In this document: positions 9,289-18,339 of the stretch, one piece after another
Numbering within the stretch: position 1 is the first letter of the stretch
Layout of the letters: every line of letters starts with the position of its first letter
Assembly (NCBI GenBank): GCA_965219035.1
Contig: CBDCMR010000004.1
Location: 248,001 to 312,000 of the forward strand
Direction of reading: 5' to 3'
DNA: 64,000 nt
Source of the DNA: CBDCKN01 sp965219035
GTDB taxonomy: Bacteria > Gemmatimonadota > Gemmatimonadetes > Longimicrobiales > Gaopeijiaceae
The notes under the pieces: model-generated
Told to the model about the DNA's origin: nothing
Seen by the model: only the letters and a program-made list of their open reading frames with translations
Databases searched by the model: none
Position numbers and translations under genes: made by a program

Positions 9289-10164
9289 ATGTCCGATCAC
9301 GCCCATCCCGAGGTTCTCGTCACCACCGACTGGGTGAGTGAGCACTCCAGCGACCCGGGAGTAAGCGCCGTTGAGGTGAACGTCGATACGGAGCTCTACG
9401 ACCAAGGGCATCTTCCCGGCGCCATCGGCTGGAGCTGGAAGACGCAGCTCGCCGATCAGGTCCGGCGGGACATCCTGTCCAAGGGGGACATGGAAGCGCT
9501 GCTGTCCGAGTCCGGCATCGACCCCGAATCCACGGTCGTGCTGTATGGCGACAGCAACAACTGGTTCGCGGCCTGGGCCTTCTGGCAGCTCAAGGTCTAC
9601 GGCCATGAGGACGTGCGCCTCATGGACGGCGGTCGCAAGAAGTGGGAGGCGGAGGGTCGAGACATGACGACAGAGGTGCCCTCCGTGTCGCCCACGAGCT
9701 ACCAGGCCGCCGATGCCGACCTCACCCTCCGGGCGTTCCTGCCGGAGGTGGAGGCGCAGGTCAGCGACAGCGCGGTCGAGCTCGTGGACGTCCGCAGCCC
9801 CGCCGAGTTCAGCGGAGAGATTCTGGCCCCTCCCGGACTCCCCGAGACCTGCCAGCGCGGGGGACACATCCCCGGTGCGTCGAACATCCCGTGGGGCATG
9901 GCGGTCAACGACGAGGACGGTACGTTCAAGTCACGGGATGAGCTGGCCGCGGTGTACGGCGACCGTGGCATCACAGGAAAGCGGCCCATTATCACTTACT
10001 GCCGGATCGGTGAGCGCAGCAGCCACTCGTGGTTCGCGCTGAAGTACCTGTTGGGGTACGACAGCATCAAGAACTACGACGGCTCGTGGACCGAGTGGGG
10101 CAACCTCGTCGGCGCCGCTGTGGAGACGGGTGCCGCGGCGGAAGCCTCGAGCGCGGGCGCGTGA
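9289..10164 (+). CDS. Thiosulfate/3-mercaptopyruvate sulfurtransferase (tandem rhodanese)
   Basis: This 291-residue enzyme has two rhodanese domains. The N-terminal one (about 10-125) lacks the catalytic cysteine and has the structural motifs YDQGHLPGAIGWSW and VVLYGDSNNWFAAWAFWQLK. The C-terminal one (about 150-280) carries Cys238 in ITYCRIGERSSHSWF, a CRxGxRx active-site loop closer to thiosulfate sulfurtransferase than to the mercaptopyruvate type. It transfers sulfane sulfur to cyanide or thiol acceptors. I place the start at ATG 9,289 because AAAGGAGG lies 8 bases upstream; an upstream GTG-rich extension is not conserved-looking. The gene appears to be a single unit. Confidence 0.9.
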   Translation: MSDHAHPEVLVTTDWVSEHSSDPGVSAVEVNVDTELYDQGHLPGAIGWSWKTQLADQVRRDILSKGDMEALLSESGIDPESTVVLYGDSNNWFAAWAFWQLKVYGHEDVRLMDGGRKKWEAEGRDMTTEVPSVSPTSYQAADADLTLRAFLPEVEAQVSDSAVELVDVRSPAEFSGEILAPPGLPETCQRGGHIPGASNIPWGMAVNDEDGTFKSRDELAAVYGDRGITGKRPIITYCRIGERSSHSWFALKYLLGYDSIKNYDGSWTEWGNLVGAAVETGAAAEASSAGA

Positions 10165-10305
10165 GGCCGGTCCGTCGCGCGATGCCGATCCGTTGAAGGG
10201 GGCCTGAGTTGAGTGGGACCAGTGATGACGTGACCGAGCCGGTCGATGTGATGCCAGGCGACGAGATGGCACCCCCCAAGCCGGACCGACGAGCTGATCG
10301 GGCTG

Positions 10306-11676
10306 TTGTCGAGCAAAGTCGTCGGCCAGGCCCACGCCCTGGAGCACATCGTTCCGAGCATCCAGCTTCATCAGTCCGGACTCGCCCCCGAAGGTCGGCC
10401 CGTGGGAGTGTTTCTCCTGCTCGGACCTACGGGGACCGGCAAGACCCGGACGGTTGAGGCCCTCGCCGAGGTGCTCCACGGGGATATTCGGAGCGTCGTC
10501 AAGATCGACTGTGGCGAATTTCAGAACGAGCACGAGGTGGCCAAGCTCATCGGCGCACCTCCTGGGTATGTGGGGCACGCCCAAACGGAGCCCCGGCTCA
10601 CCCAGCACATCCTGGACTCGGCGGCCAGCGAGCAGTCCGATCTTTCACTGGTCCTCTTCGACGAGATCGAGAAGGCCGCTCCCTCGCTTGCCCAGCTGCT
10701 TCTCGGTGTGCTCGACAGGGCCACCCTGAGGCTGGGCGACGGCTCGGAGGTGGACTTCGAGAAGGCGCTCATCTTCCTGACGAGCAACCTGGGTGCACGG
10801 GACATGATGTCGGAGATCCAGCCGGGACTGGGCTTCGACACCAGGCCGCGGCGGCCCGGCTCCGAGCTCTCGGCACACCTGGAGCGGGTGGGCCTGCGGG
10901 CCGTTCAGCGTCACTTCTCGCCGGAGTTCGTCAACCGGATCGACGCGGTCATCACGTACCGTCCTCTGGGGAACGATTCGCTGGTGGCGATCCTGGACCA
11001 GCACGTGATGGACTTGCAGCGTCACGTCCAGAGTCGTCTGGGAAGCCGCTCCTTCGAGATTGAGGTGGCACCCGCGGCCCGGTTCTTCATGCTCGACAAG
11101 GGGACGAGCATGGAATACGGTGCCCGCGAGCTCCGCCGCACCATCCATCGGCACCTCACGCAACCACTGGCCGCCATGGCGGCCAACGGCGACGTGGCAT
11201 CGGGCGCCGTTGTCACGGTGGACCTCCAGGAAGAGGGCGACCAGCTCACCCTGGTGGCCACGGGCGGGACGCCCCGCCCGGAGATGGCGGCGGTGACCAT
11301 CCTCGCCGTGGACGACAACGAGGCCCTCCTCGGCTGGATCGAGCGGGTCCTGACCAACGAGGGGCACAAGGTCATGATCGCGTCGTCGTCGGAAGGCGCC
11401 CGCCGGAGGGTCATGGAGGCGGTGCCCGACATTCTGCTTTTCGATCACATCCTTCCGGACGGAGAGGGCGTGGGTCTGGCGGTGGAGCTCATCAAGGAAT
11501 TCGAGAACCTCCGGCCGGTGGTCATGAGCGGAGCCACGCTGGACGAGGAGGAGATGCTCCTCTGTCAGCGCTACGAGATTCCGTTCCTTCAGAAGCCGTT
11601 CGTCGCCGAAGAGCTCCTGAGCGCGCTCCACGCCATCGTCCTCAGCGGCGGGACCAGCCGCTCCGCCACGGCCTGA
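10306..11676 (+). CDS. Clp-like AAA+ ATPase fused to a response-regulator receiver domain
   Basis: This 456-residue protein begins with VVGQAHAL and Walker A GPTGTGKT (residues 40-47), then Walker B LVLFDEIEKA, sensor-1 LTSNLGARDM and a ClpB-type small C-terminal domain (FVNRIDAVITYRPL, GARELRRTIHRHL). Residues about 330-450 form a CheY-like receiver with IDD-type acidic pocket AVDDNE, phospho-acceptor Asp380 in ILLFDHILPDGEG, and FLQKPF. There is no Clp N-domain, ClpP-binding loop or zinc finger. I infer an unfoldase/remodelling ATPase controlled by phosphorylation; partner kinase and substrate unknown. The TTG start is uncertain: a TTG at 10,209 with GAAGGGGG upstream would join after removing one C from the C6 run at 10,272-10,277. 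Confidence 0.75.
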   Translation: MSSKVVGQAHALEHIVPSIQLHQSGLAPEGRPVGVFLLLGPTGTGKTRTVEALAEVLHGDIRSVVKIDCGEFQNEHEVAKLIGAPPGYVGHAQTEPRLTQHILDSAASEQSDLSLVLFDEIEKAAPSLAQLLLGVLDRATLRLGDGSEVDFEKALIFLTSNLGARDMMSEIQPGLGFDTRPRRPGSELSAHLERVGLRAVQRHFSPEFVNRIDAVITYRPLGNDSLVAILDQHVMDLQRHVQSRLGSRSFEIEVAPAARFFMLDKGTSMEYGARELRRTIHRHLTQPLAAMAANGDVASGAVVTVDLQEEGDQLTLVATGGTPRPEMAAVTILAVDDNEALLGWIERVLTNEGHKVMIASSSEGARRRVMEAVPDILLFDHILPDGEGVGLAVELIKEFENLRPVVMSGATLDEEEMLLCQRYEIPFLQKPFVAEELLSALHAIVLSGGTSRSATA

Positions 11677-11891
11677 CCGGGCGGCGGCCCGAGGCGCCTG
11701 GCGGTGCCGGGATGCTGGCCCTCGTGTGCGACGCCTGGGGGATGAGGTACCCAGCTTCTACGCGACCTCGCATGAGTAGCCTCAGCGTCGCTTGACCGGG
11801 GGTTTTCTGCGCCCCATCCTGACCGCATTCCCTTCGCGTCCGGATCCCTCGGGACCGGCCGTGACCCTTCTCCCCTGCAAGGGAGTCTTTC

Positions 11892-12359
11892 ATGCCAGTC
11901 GTGTCGATGCAGGTAAACGGCCAAGCGGTCTCGCATGAAGTCGAAGCGCGCACCCTTCTCGTGGACTTTCTCCGTGAGACCCTGACCCTGACCGGCACCC
12001 ACGTGGGGTGCGACACGAGCCAGTGCGGGGCCTGCGTCGTCCATGTCGGGGCCAAGTCGGTGAAGAGCTGCACCATGTTGGCCGTCGAGGCCGAAGGCGC
12101 CGAGGTCGCGACCATCGAAGGGCTCGCGACGAACGGAGCGTTTCACCCCATGCAGGAGGCCTTCAAGGAGCATCACGGCCTCCAGTGCGGATTCTGCACC
12201 CCGGGCATGGTGATGAGCAGCCTCGACCTGGTGAGCAGAAATCCCGACCCGTCCGAACACGAGGTGCGGGAGTGGCTCGAGGGCAACCTCTGCCGCTGCA
12301 CCGGATACCACAACATCGTGAAGGCCGTGCAGGCGGCGGCCTCTGAGATGGGAGGCTGA
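11892..12359 (+). CDS. coxS: Molybdenum hydroxylase small [2Fe-2S] subunit (CoxS type)
   Basis: This 155-residue iron-sulfur subunit passes electrons from the molybdenum centre to FAD. Two [2Fe-2S] clusters are fully ligated. The plant-ferredoxin-type N-terminal cluster uses Cys40, Cys45, Cys48 and Cys60 (CDTSQCGAC). The helical C-terminal cluster uses Cys99, Cys102, Cys134 and Cys136 (CGFC, CRCTGY). Start ATG 11,892 is preceded by GCAAGGGAGT. It is the first gene of coxSLMDE, with one base separating it from coxL. Confidence 0.93.
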   Translation: MPVVSMQVNGQAVSHEVEARTLLVDFLRETLTLTGTHVGCDTSQCGACVVHVGAKSVKSCTMLAVEAEGAEVATIEGLATNGAFHPMQEAFKEHHGLQCGFCTPGMVMSSLDLVSRNPDPSEHEVREWLEGNLCRCTGYHNIVKAVQAAASEMGG

Positions 12360-12360
12360 C

Positions 12361-14730
12361 ATGGCGGAGAACGGAATCGGGGCCGCCGTACGGCGGAAGG
12401 AAGACGGGCGCTTTCTCACCGGAAGGGGCAACTACACGGACGACATCAACCTGCCGGGACAGACGTACGCTTCCCTCGTGCGTTCTCCGGAGGCCCATGC
12501 CAGCATCTCCGGCATCGACACCGCTGGCGCCGCGTCTGCCCCGGGCGTCGTGGCTGTCTTCACCGGGACCGACATGGCAGCCGATGAAATAGGCGGGTTG
12601 CCTTGCGGATGGCAGATCCACAGCAAGGATGGCTCGCCCATGGTCGAGCCACCCCACCCGCCGCTCGCCGTCGAGCGAGTACGGCACGTAGGGGATGTCG
12701 TCGCCGTCGTCATCGCCGAGACGAAGGCCGCGGCCAAGGCGGCGGCGGCCCTCGTGGACGTCGACTACGAGAGCCTCCCATCGGCGGCGTCTCTCGAACG
12801 AGCCGTGGCCGACGGAGCGCCGCAGGTCTGGCAGGACGCTCCTGCGAACCTCTGCTTTGACTGGGAGATCGGCGACAAGGCCGCCACCGAAGCGGCGTTC
12901 GAAGGAGCCGACCAGATGGTGGCCCTCGACATAGTGAACAACCGTCTCATCCCGAACGCCATCGAGCCTCGGGTGGCCATCGGCGACTACGACCCGGTCA
13001 GCGACCACTACACGCTTTACACATCGAGCCAGCTTCCACACGTCATCCGACTCCTCATGGGCGCGTTCGTCATGGGGATCCCGGAGCACAAGCTGCGTGT
13101 GGTGTCACCGGACGTGGGGGGCGCGTTCGGCTCGAAGCTGTTCCATTACGCCGAAGAGGTCATCGTAACCTGGGCGTCGTCCAAGATCGGACGGCCCGTC
13201 AAGTGGACCGCCGAGCGCTCCGAGTCGTTCATATCCGACGCCCACGGGCGCGACCACATAACGCACGCTGAGCTCGCCCTGGACGGGGAAGGGCGCTTTC
13301 TGGGCCTCCGGGTGAGCACCCTGGCGAACATGGGCGCATACCTCTCGACCTTCGCACCCCTGATACCTACCTACCTCCATGGGACGGTCTTCTCAGGGTG
13401 CTACACGACGCCGGCCATCTACGGTGAGGTGAAGGCAATCTTCACGAACACCGTGCCCGTCGATGCGGTCCGGGGTGCGGGACGGCCCGAGGCTTCCTTC
13501 ATGCTGGAGCGCCTGGTGGACGTTGCCGCCCGCCGGCTCGGCATGGACCCCGTGGAGATCCGCCGGAAGAACTTCATCCAGCCCGATCAGTTCCCCTATC
13601 AGACGCCGGTCGCGTTTCAGTACGACACGGGGGACTACGACGGCACCCTCGACCTGGTGCTGGAGCTTGCCGACTGGGAGGGCTTCCGAGCCCGCCGGGA
13701 GGAGTCCGAGTCCAGGGGCAAGCTCCGGGGGATCGGTCTGTCGACGTTCCTGGAGGCGTGCGGCGCCGCACCGTCGGCGGTGGCGGGAGCTCTCGGAGCC
13801 CGAGCGGGACTCTTCGAGTCAGGGCAGGTGCGCGTGCATCCCACCGGGAGCGTGACCGTATTCACCGGGAGCCAGAGCCACGGTCAGGGACACGAGACCA
13901 CGTTCGCGCAGATCGTGGCCGAGGGCCTGGGCATTGGGATCGACCAGGTGGAGGTCGTTCACGGCGACACCGCTCAGGTTCCCTTCGGCATGGGCACGTA
14001 CGGCTCACGCTCGGGGGCGGTTGGGGGCTCGGCGATCTACGAGGCCATGCAGAAGATCATCGCCAAGGCCACCAAGATCGCAGCCCATCTCATGGAGGCC
14101 TCCGAGGCCGACGTCGTCTTCGAGGACGGCCGCTTCACCGTTGCCGGTACGGACAAGTCGCTGGGACTCAGCGACGTGTCGCTGGCGGCCTATGTGCCGC
14201 ACAACTATCCTGAGGGGCTCGAGCCGGGCCTCGATGAGACGGCCTTCTACGATCCCAAGAACTTCGCTTTCCCGGCCGGGGCTCACGTGGCCGAGGTGGA
14301 GATCGACCCTGAGACCGGGGTCGTGGAGCTGGTGGCGGTGTCCTGCGCCGACGACGTGGGACGCATCATCAACCCCATGATCGTCGACGGCCAGATGCAC
14401 GGCGGCCTGGCGCACGGGATCGGGCAGGCGCTCCTGGAGCACTGCAAGTACGACGACAGTGGGCAGCTCCTCACTGGCTCGTACATGAACTACTGCATGC
14501 CCCGGGCGGCCGATCTGCCGTTCTTCAAGACTGGGCACCACATCACGAACTGCACCCACAACCCGATTGGTGTGAAGGGTGTCGGTGAGGTGGGCTCGAT
14601 CGGGATCCCGCCCGCCGTCATCAACGCCGTGGTAGACGCCCTGGCCCATCTGGGCGTCGAGCACATGGACATGCCGGCGACTCCGGAGCGCGTGTGGCGC
14701 GCCATCCGGGACGCGCAGGCCACGAGCTGA
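12361..14730 (+). CDS. coxL: Form II CoxL-type molybdenum hydroxylase large subunit
   Basis: This 789-residue catalytic subunit binds molybdopterin cytosine dinucleotide. The active-site loop reads DAVRGAGRPE (V370-R375). This is the form II signature (AYRGAGR type), not the AYxCSFR loop of true aerobic CO dehydrogenase, which carries the copper-ligating cysteine. The catalytic base Glu743 is in GVKGVGEVGSIG. The fold motifs GGGFG-like DVGGAFGSK and GSRSGAVGG are present. The enzyme should hydroxylate an aromatic heterocycle, aldehyde or similar substrate; CO is unlikely on sequence grounds, though the name cox is kept for the operon. It needs the MocA and XdhC-like maturation proteins encoded just downstream on the opposite strand. 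Confidence 0.88.
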   Translation: MAENGIGAAVRRKEDGRFLTGRGNYTDDINLPGQTYASLVRSPEAHASISGIDTAGAASAPGVVAVFTGTDMAADEIGGLPCGWQIHSKDGSPMVEPPHPPLAVERVRHVGDVVAVVIAETKAAAKAAAALVDVDYESLPSAASLERAVADGAPQVWQDAPANLCFDWEIGDKAATEAAFEGADQMVALDIVNNRLIPNAIEPRVAIGDYDPVSDHYTLYTSSQLPHVIRLLMGAFVMGIPEHKLRVVSPDVGGAFGSKLFHYAEEVIVTWASSKIGRPVKWTAERSESFISDAHGRDHITHAELALDGEGRFLGLRVSTLANMGAYLSTFAPLIPTYLHGTVFSGCYTTPAIYGEVKAIFTNTVPVDAVRGAGRPEASFMLERLVDVAARRLGMDPVEIRRKNFIQPDQFPYQTPVAFQYDTGDYDGTLDLVLELADWEGFRARREESESRGKLRGIGLSTFLEACGAAPSAVAGALGARAGLFESGQVRVHPTGSVTVFTGSQSHGQGHETTFAQIVAEGLGIGIDQVEVVHGDTAQVPFGMGTYGSRSGAVGGSAIYEAMQKIIAKATKIAAHLMEASEADVVFEDGRFTVAGTDKSLGLSDVSLAAYVPHNYPEGLEPGLDETAFYDPKNFAFPAGAHVAEVEIDPETGVVELVAVSCADDVGRIINPMIVDGQMHGGLAHGIGQALLEHCKYDDSGQLLTGSYMNYCMPRAADLPFFKTGHHITNCTHNPIGVKGVGEVGSIGIPPAVINAVVDALAHLGVEHMDMPATPERVWRAIRDAQATS

Positions 14731-14740
14731 GGAGGAGAGC

Positions 14741-15535
14741 ATGGATGACTTCACGTTCCATCGCCCGAGCACGTTGGCCGAGGCACAGAGCGCCATGCGC
14801 GGGACTGACGACGGCAAGTTCATGGCCGGGGGCCAGAGCCTGCTCCCCATCATGAAGCTGGACTTGGCGGCGCCCAGCGACGTGGTGTCGCTGGCCGGGC
14901 TCGACGAGCTCCGGGGAATCCAGCGGGACGGCGATACGCTGGTGATCGGGGCCGCCATGACCCACGCCGAGGTGAACGGCTCCGCCGAAGTGCGGGACGC
15001 CATCCCGGCTCTCGCCGACCTGGCGGGAGGGATCGGAGACCCGCAGGTGCGGAACCGAGGCACGCTGGGTGGCTCGGTAGCACACAGTGATCCGGGGGCC
15101 GACTATCCGGCCGCCCTGGTCGCGCTCGGGGCCACGGTCGTGACCGATCGGCGTGAGATCGCCGCCGGCGACTTCTTCGTGGGCATGTTCGAGACTCCGC
15201 TCGAGGACGACGAGATCATCATGTCGGTCCGCTTCCCCATTCCTGAGAGGGCCGCCTACGCCAAGTTCCCGAACCCGGCCTCCAAGTACGCCATCACCGG
15301 CGTCATGGTGGCCCAGGGTGGCGACGGCGTCCAGGTGGCGGTGTCCGGCGCCGGGTATAAGGTCTTCCGCGTGGAGGCCATGGAGGACGCTCTGGCGTCC
15401 GACTTCGCGCCGGGAGCCCTCGACGGCATCGGCGTGGAGCAGGACGGTCTGGTCTCGGACACGGACGCCAGTGCGGAGTACCGGGCGCATCTGGTGTCCG
15501 TCATGGCCCGCCGTGCTGTGGAGGCGTGCGCATAG
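14741..15535 (+). CDS. coxM: Molybdenum hydroxylase FAD subunit (CoxM type)
   Basis: This 264-residue FAD-binding subunit takes electrons from CoxS and hands them to an acceptor. FMAGGQSLLPIMKL (residues ~27-40) and NRGTLGGSVAHSDPGADYPA (~104-123) are the two FAD-pyrophosphate binding motifs of the CO-dehydrogenase flavoprotein/PCMH family. The C-terminal CO_deh_flav_C-like region follows. Its ATG follows GAGGAGAGC, 10 bases after the coxL stop. The 3' end overlaps the start of coxD by 10 bases, so the set is translationally coupled. Confidence 0.92.
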   Translation: MDDFTFHRPSTLAEAQSAMRGTDDGKFMAGGQSLLPIMKLDLAAPSDVVSLAGLDELRGIQRDGDTLVIGAAMTHAEVNGSAEVRDAIPALADLAGGIGDPQVRNRGTLGGSVAHSDPGADYPAALVALGATVVTDRREIAAGDFFVGMFETPLEDDEIIMSVRFPIPERAAYAKFPNPASKYAITGVMVAQGGDGVQVAVSGAGYKVFRVEAMEDALASDFAPGALDGIGVEQDGLVSDTDASAEYRAHLVSVMARRAVEACA

Positions 15536-16434
15536 AAGAGCGCGTATCGATCCCGGATTCGGTCGATGAGACTCTCGAGCTCCTCCAGGAGGAGCGCTAT
15601 GTAGCGGACCGGTCTCTCGCGACGGCCGTCTACTTGTCTCTGCGTCTGGGGAGGCCGCTCTTCCTGGAGGGAGAGGCTGGGGTAGGCAAGACCGAGGTGG
15701 GGAAGGTTCTGGCCTCGGGACTAAGGCGGCGCCTGATCCGCCTCCAGTGCTATGAGGGTCTGGACGTCTCGTCCGCGGTCTACGAGTGGAACTACGCTCG
15801 CCAGATGATCGAGATCCGGATCGCCGAGGCGGCGGGCGTCACGGATCGGACCCGCCTCGAATCCGACGTCTTCTCGGACGAGTTCCTGATCCACAGGCCC
15901 CTCCTGGAAGCCCTGGCGCCACGTCCAGAGGGGCCACCCGTCCTCCTCATCGACGAGCTGGACCGCACCGACGAACCCTTCGAGGCCTTTCTCCTGGAGC
16001 TCCTCTCCGACTTCCAGATCACGGTGCCGGAGGTGGGAACGATCAAGGCCGGGGAGCCGCCGGTGGTGATCATCACCTCCAACCGGACGCGGGAGATCCA
16101 CGACGCCCTCAAGCGCCGGTGCTTCTACCACTGGATCGACTTCCCGACCAGGGATCGCGAGACGGAGATCGTTGCGGTTCGGGTGCCCGAGGCGGGGGAG
16201 GAGTTCACCCGCCAGGTGGTAGGCTTCGTCCAGCGGCTGCGGCAGGAGGATCTCTTCAAGGTGCCCGGTCTCGCCGAGTCCATCGACTGGACCCGGGCGC
16301 TGTTGACCCTGGGACGGTCGAGCCTGGACGGCGACGTGGTGAACGATACGCTGGGTGTGCTTCTCAAGTACGAGGACGACCTGGCCCGGGTGCGCGGCGA
16401 GCCGGCCTTGGCCATCGTGCAGGAAGTTGTCTAA
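15526..16434 (+). CDS. coxD: MoxR-family AAA+ ATPase (CoxD type)
   Basis: This 302-residue AAA+ ATPase has Walker A GEAGVGKTEV (about residues 50-59), Walker B VLLIDELDR, and ITSNRTREIHDALKRRC (sensor 1 and arginine-finger region). It matches the MoxR/CoxD group. In Oligotropha carboxidovorans CoxD helps assemble the active-site metal centre together with CoxE. The GTG start at 15,526 lies inside the coxM end, giving a 10-base overlap. The next gene encodes the VWA partner, the normal MoxR-VWA pairing. Confidence 0.9.
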   Translation: MRIEERVSIPDSVDETLELLQEERYVADRSLATAVYLSLRLGRPLFLEGEAGVGKTEVGKVLASGLRRRLIRLQCYEGLDVSSAVYEWNYARQMIEIRIAEAAGVTDRTRLESDVFSDEFLIHRPLLEALAPRPEGPPVLLIDELDRTDEPFEAFLLELLSDFQITVPEVGTIKAGEPPVVIITSNRTREIHDALKRRCFYHWIDFPTRDRETEIVAVRVPEAGEEFTRQVVGFVQRLRQEDLFKVPGLAESIDWTRALLTLGRSSLDGDVVNDTLGVLLKYEDDLARVRGEPALAIVQEVV

Positions 16435-17707
16435 AGGGGGATCGTCCGGTCACGGCGAGTCAGGTAGCGGAGACTCCCCATGGGGCGAACGGCTTACCGA
16501 AAGGGTCACCGACTTCGCCCGGCTGCTCCGGCGGGCGGGGCTCCCCACGGGGCCGGGCGACGTGCTCAACGCCGTAGGGGCTCTGGCCGCTGTGGACGTC
16601 ACACACCCCGACGAGTTCTTCTGGGCCCTCCACGCCGTCTTAGTGAGACGGGGCGAGCACCGGCCGACCTTCTACGAGGCCTTCAAGCTCTTCTGGTCGG
16701 ATCGCCCTCCCTCCGACTCGGTTCTGGAGAAGCTCCTGTCCATGTCCACGGTTCCCGTGCCCGAGCGTCCACCCTTGCCGCGGCGTCTCGCCGAAGCCTG
16801 GGCCGAGGGTGGGCCGGGGGCCGGCCCGGAACGCGAGAGGGTCGAGGTGGACCTCCGCATGACCTACTCCGAACGGGAGGTTCTGTCGGAGAAGGACTTC
16901 GAGCAGATGTCCATCGCGGAGATCGAGGCCGCCCGAGACGCCATCGCCCGGATGCGGCTCCCGGTCCGGGACCTGCCGACCCGGCGACGCCGGCCCCACC
17001 CGGCAGGATCCGAAGTGGACCTGCGACGCACGCACCGCGCGACGGTCAGAGCCGGAGGGGCCACCATACGGCTGGAGTGGCGCGCCCGGCGCCGGAGGCC
17101 CCCCACCCTCGTTGCCCTGTGCGACATCTCGGGGTCCATGAGCGGATACACCCGGATGCTCCTCCACTTCCTGCACGCGCTGACCAACGACAGGGATCGG
17201 GTGCACACCTTCCTGTTCGGGACCCGCCTCACCAACGCAACCCGTCACCTACGGCATCGCGACGTGGACGTGGCGCTGGAGCGCCTGAGCCATGTGGTGC
17301 AGGACTGGGACGGCGGCACACGCATCGGGGCCTGCCTCGAGGAGTTCAACCGGTCCTGGGCCAGACGAGTGCTGGGGCAGGGAGCCGTGGTGTTGCTGAT
17401 CACCGACGGGTTGGACAGGGAAGGGGTGGAGGGCTTGGGGGCGGCCATGGATAGGCTCCGCCGCTCGTGCCGCCGGCTGATCTGGCTGAATCCGCTCCTT
17501 CGTTACGAGGAGTTCCAGCCGGAGGCTCAGGGCATCCGGGCCATCCTTCCCCACGTGGACGACTTCCGGCCGGTGCACAGCCTCAACAGCCTGAGGGAGC
17601 TGGCACAGGCTCTGACGCTGCCGCCTACTCCCTCCCCAAGAGGCGCCGGAGCCATGATTGCAGGGACCGGACGAGAAGCGGAAGCAGGCGCAGCGCTTCC
17701 GGGCTAG
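16427..17707 (+). CDS. coxE: VWA-domain protein (CoxE type)
   Basis: This protein of about 426 residues belongs to the CoxE-like VWA family. The N-terminal half (VTDFARLLRRAGLPTGPGDV) is characteristic of the family. The VWA domain contains the MIDAS motif CDISGSMS, then GGTRIGACLEEF and LLITDGLDR. It should work with the MoxR ATPase CoxD as a chaperone for enzyme maturation. The start is uncertain: no ATG or GTG fits. I chose TTG 16,427, which overlaps the coxD end by 8 bases and has AGGA just upstream. The 3' end overlaps convergent coxG by 83 bases. Confidence 0.82.
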   Translation: MSKGGSSGHGESGSGDSPWGERLTERVTDFARLLRRAGLPTGPGDVLNAVGALAAVDVTHPDEFFWALHAVLVRRGEHRPTFYEAFKLFWSDRPPSDSVLEKLLSMSTVPVPERPPLPRRLAEAWAEGGPGAGPERERVEVDLRMTYSEREVLSEKDFEQMSIAEIEAARDAIARMRLPVRDLPTRRRRPHPAGSEVDLRRTHRATVRAGGATIRLEWRARRRRPPTLVALCDISGSMSGYTRMLLHFLHALTNDRDRVHTFLFGTRLTNATRHLRHRDVDVALERLSHVVQDWDGGTRIGACLEEFNRSWARRVLGQGAVVLLITDGLDREGVEGLGAAMDRLRRSCRRLIWLNPLLRYEEFQPEAQGIRAILPHVDDFRPVHSLNSLRELAQALTLPPTPSPRGAGAMIAGTGREAEAGAALPG

Positions 17708-18323
17708 AGCCGCTGGGTCTCCCAGCAGGATCGATGAACTGCCCGACACGTTCGACAACCGCCTCGGCGGAACTGCCGGGCTGTTCGACGGCATCGCCTG
17801 ACGGGCCCACTCCCCTGGCGTCGTCGCCCGAGCCGTCCCGCACCCGCCGTGCGCCAGCCGCTTCACTCGCGGCAAGCTCGTCGGCCAGGCGGGCCGTGAA
17901 CTCCTTGAAGACCTCCCCCGTGACTGCCTGGATCATGCCTCTTCCGAAGCGCACGATCTTTCCGGCCAGCTGGATGTCTGCCGCGACCGTGACCTCGGAG
18001 CGGCCCCCTTCCAGCTCGTGGACCCTTCCCTCCATGGTCAGGGTGGCCGTGCCACCGCCCCGCCTCTCGCTGCCCTTGCCCTTCATCCGGATGACCCGCT
18101 GCTCGGGATCTACCTCCGTGAACTCCACCGTCCCCTGGTAGTCCATGGCCACCGCACCGAGCTTCACCTTGACCCCTCCCGCATAGTGCCGCTCGTCGAT
18201 GACCTCGGTGAGCTCGGCTCCCGGCAGGCACAGGACGAGGCGCTCCGGTTGGGTGAGGTACGCCCAAGCCTCATCCGGGTGTGCGTCGAGCTCGAAGCGT
18301 TCGTTGATCGTGAGGGAGGACAT
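17625..18323 (-). CDS. coxG: CoxG/SRPBCC-family carbon monoxide dehydrogenase subunit G-like protein
   Basis: This 232-residue protein starts MSSLTINERFELDAHPDEAW. This is the START/SRPBCC fold of the CoxG family (FELDAHPDEAWAYL, LPGAEL, GGVKVKLG, GRGMIQAVTGEVFKEF). CoxG is thought to anchor the hydroxylase at the membrane. The extra 80 C-terminal residues are low-complexity and end in a basic, tryptophan/leucine-containing stretch that could associate with membrane. ATG 18,323 is preferred because GAGGGAGG-like complement and the conserved N-terminus fit; an upstream extension is basic and unlike the family. It is last in the minus-strand set and overlaps coxE at its 3' end. Confidence 0.82.
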   Translation of the reverse strand: MSSLTINERFELDAHPDEAWAYLTQPERLVLCLPGAELTEVIDERHYAGGVKVKLGAVAMDYQGTVEFTEVDPEQRVIRMKGKGSERRGGGTATLTMEGRVHELEGGRSEVTVAADIQLAGKIVRFGRGMIQAVTGEVFKEFTARLADELAASEAAGARRVRDGSGDDARGVGPSGDAVEQPGSSAEAVVERVGQFIDPAGRPSGSSPEALRLLPLLVRSLQSWLRRLLGRE

Positions 18324-18339
18324 GCGGTCTTTGTTGGGC

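Noticed and set aside
12361..14730. True aerobic CO dehydrogenase
   Set aside because: The active-site loop is VRGAGR, the form II type, and lacks the copper-ligating cysteine motif of form I.
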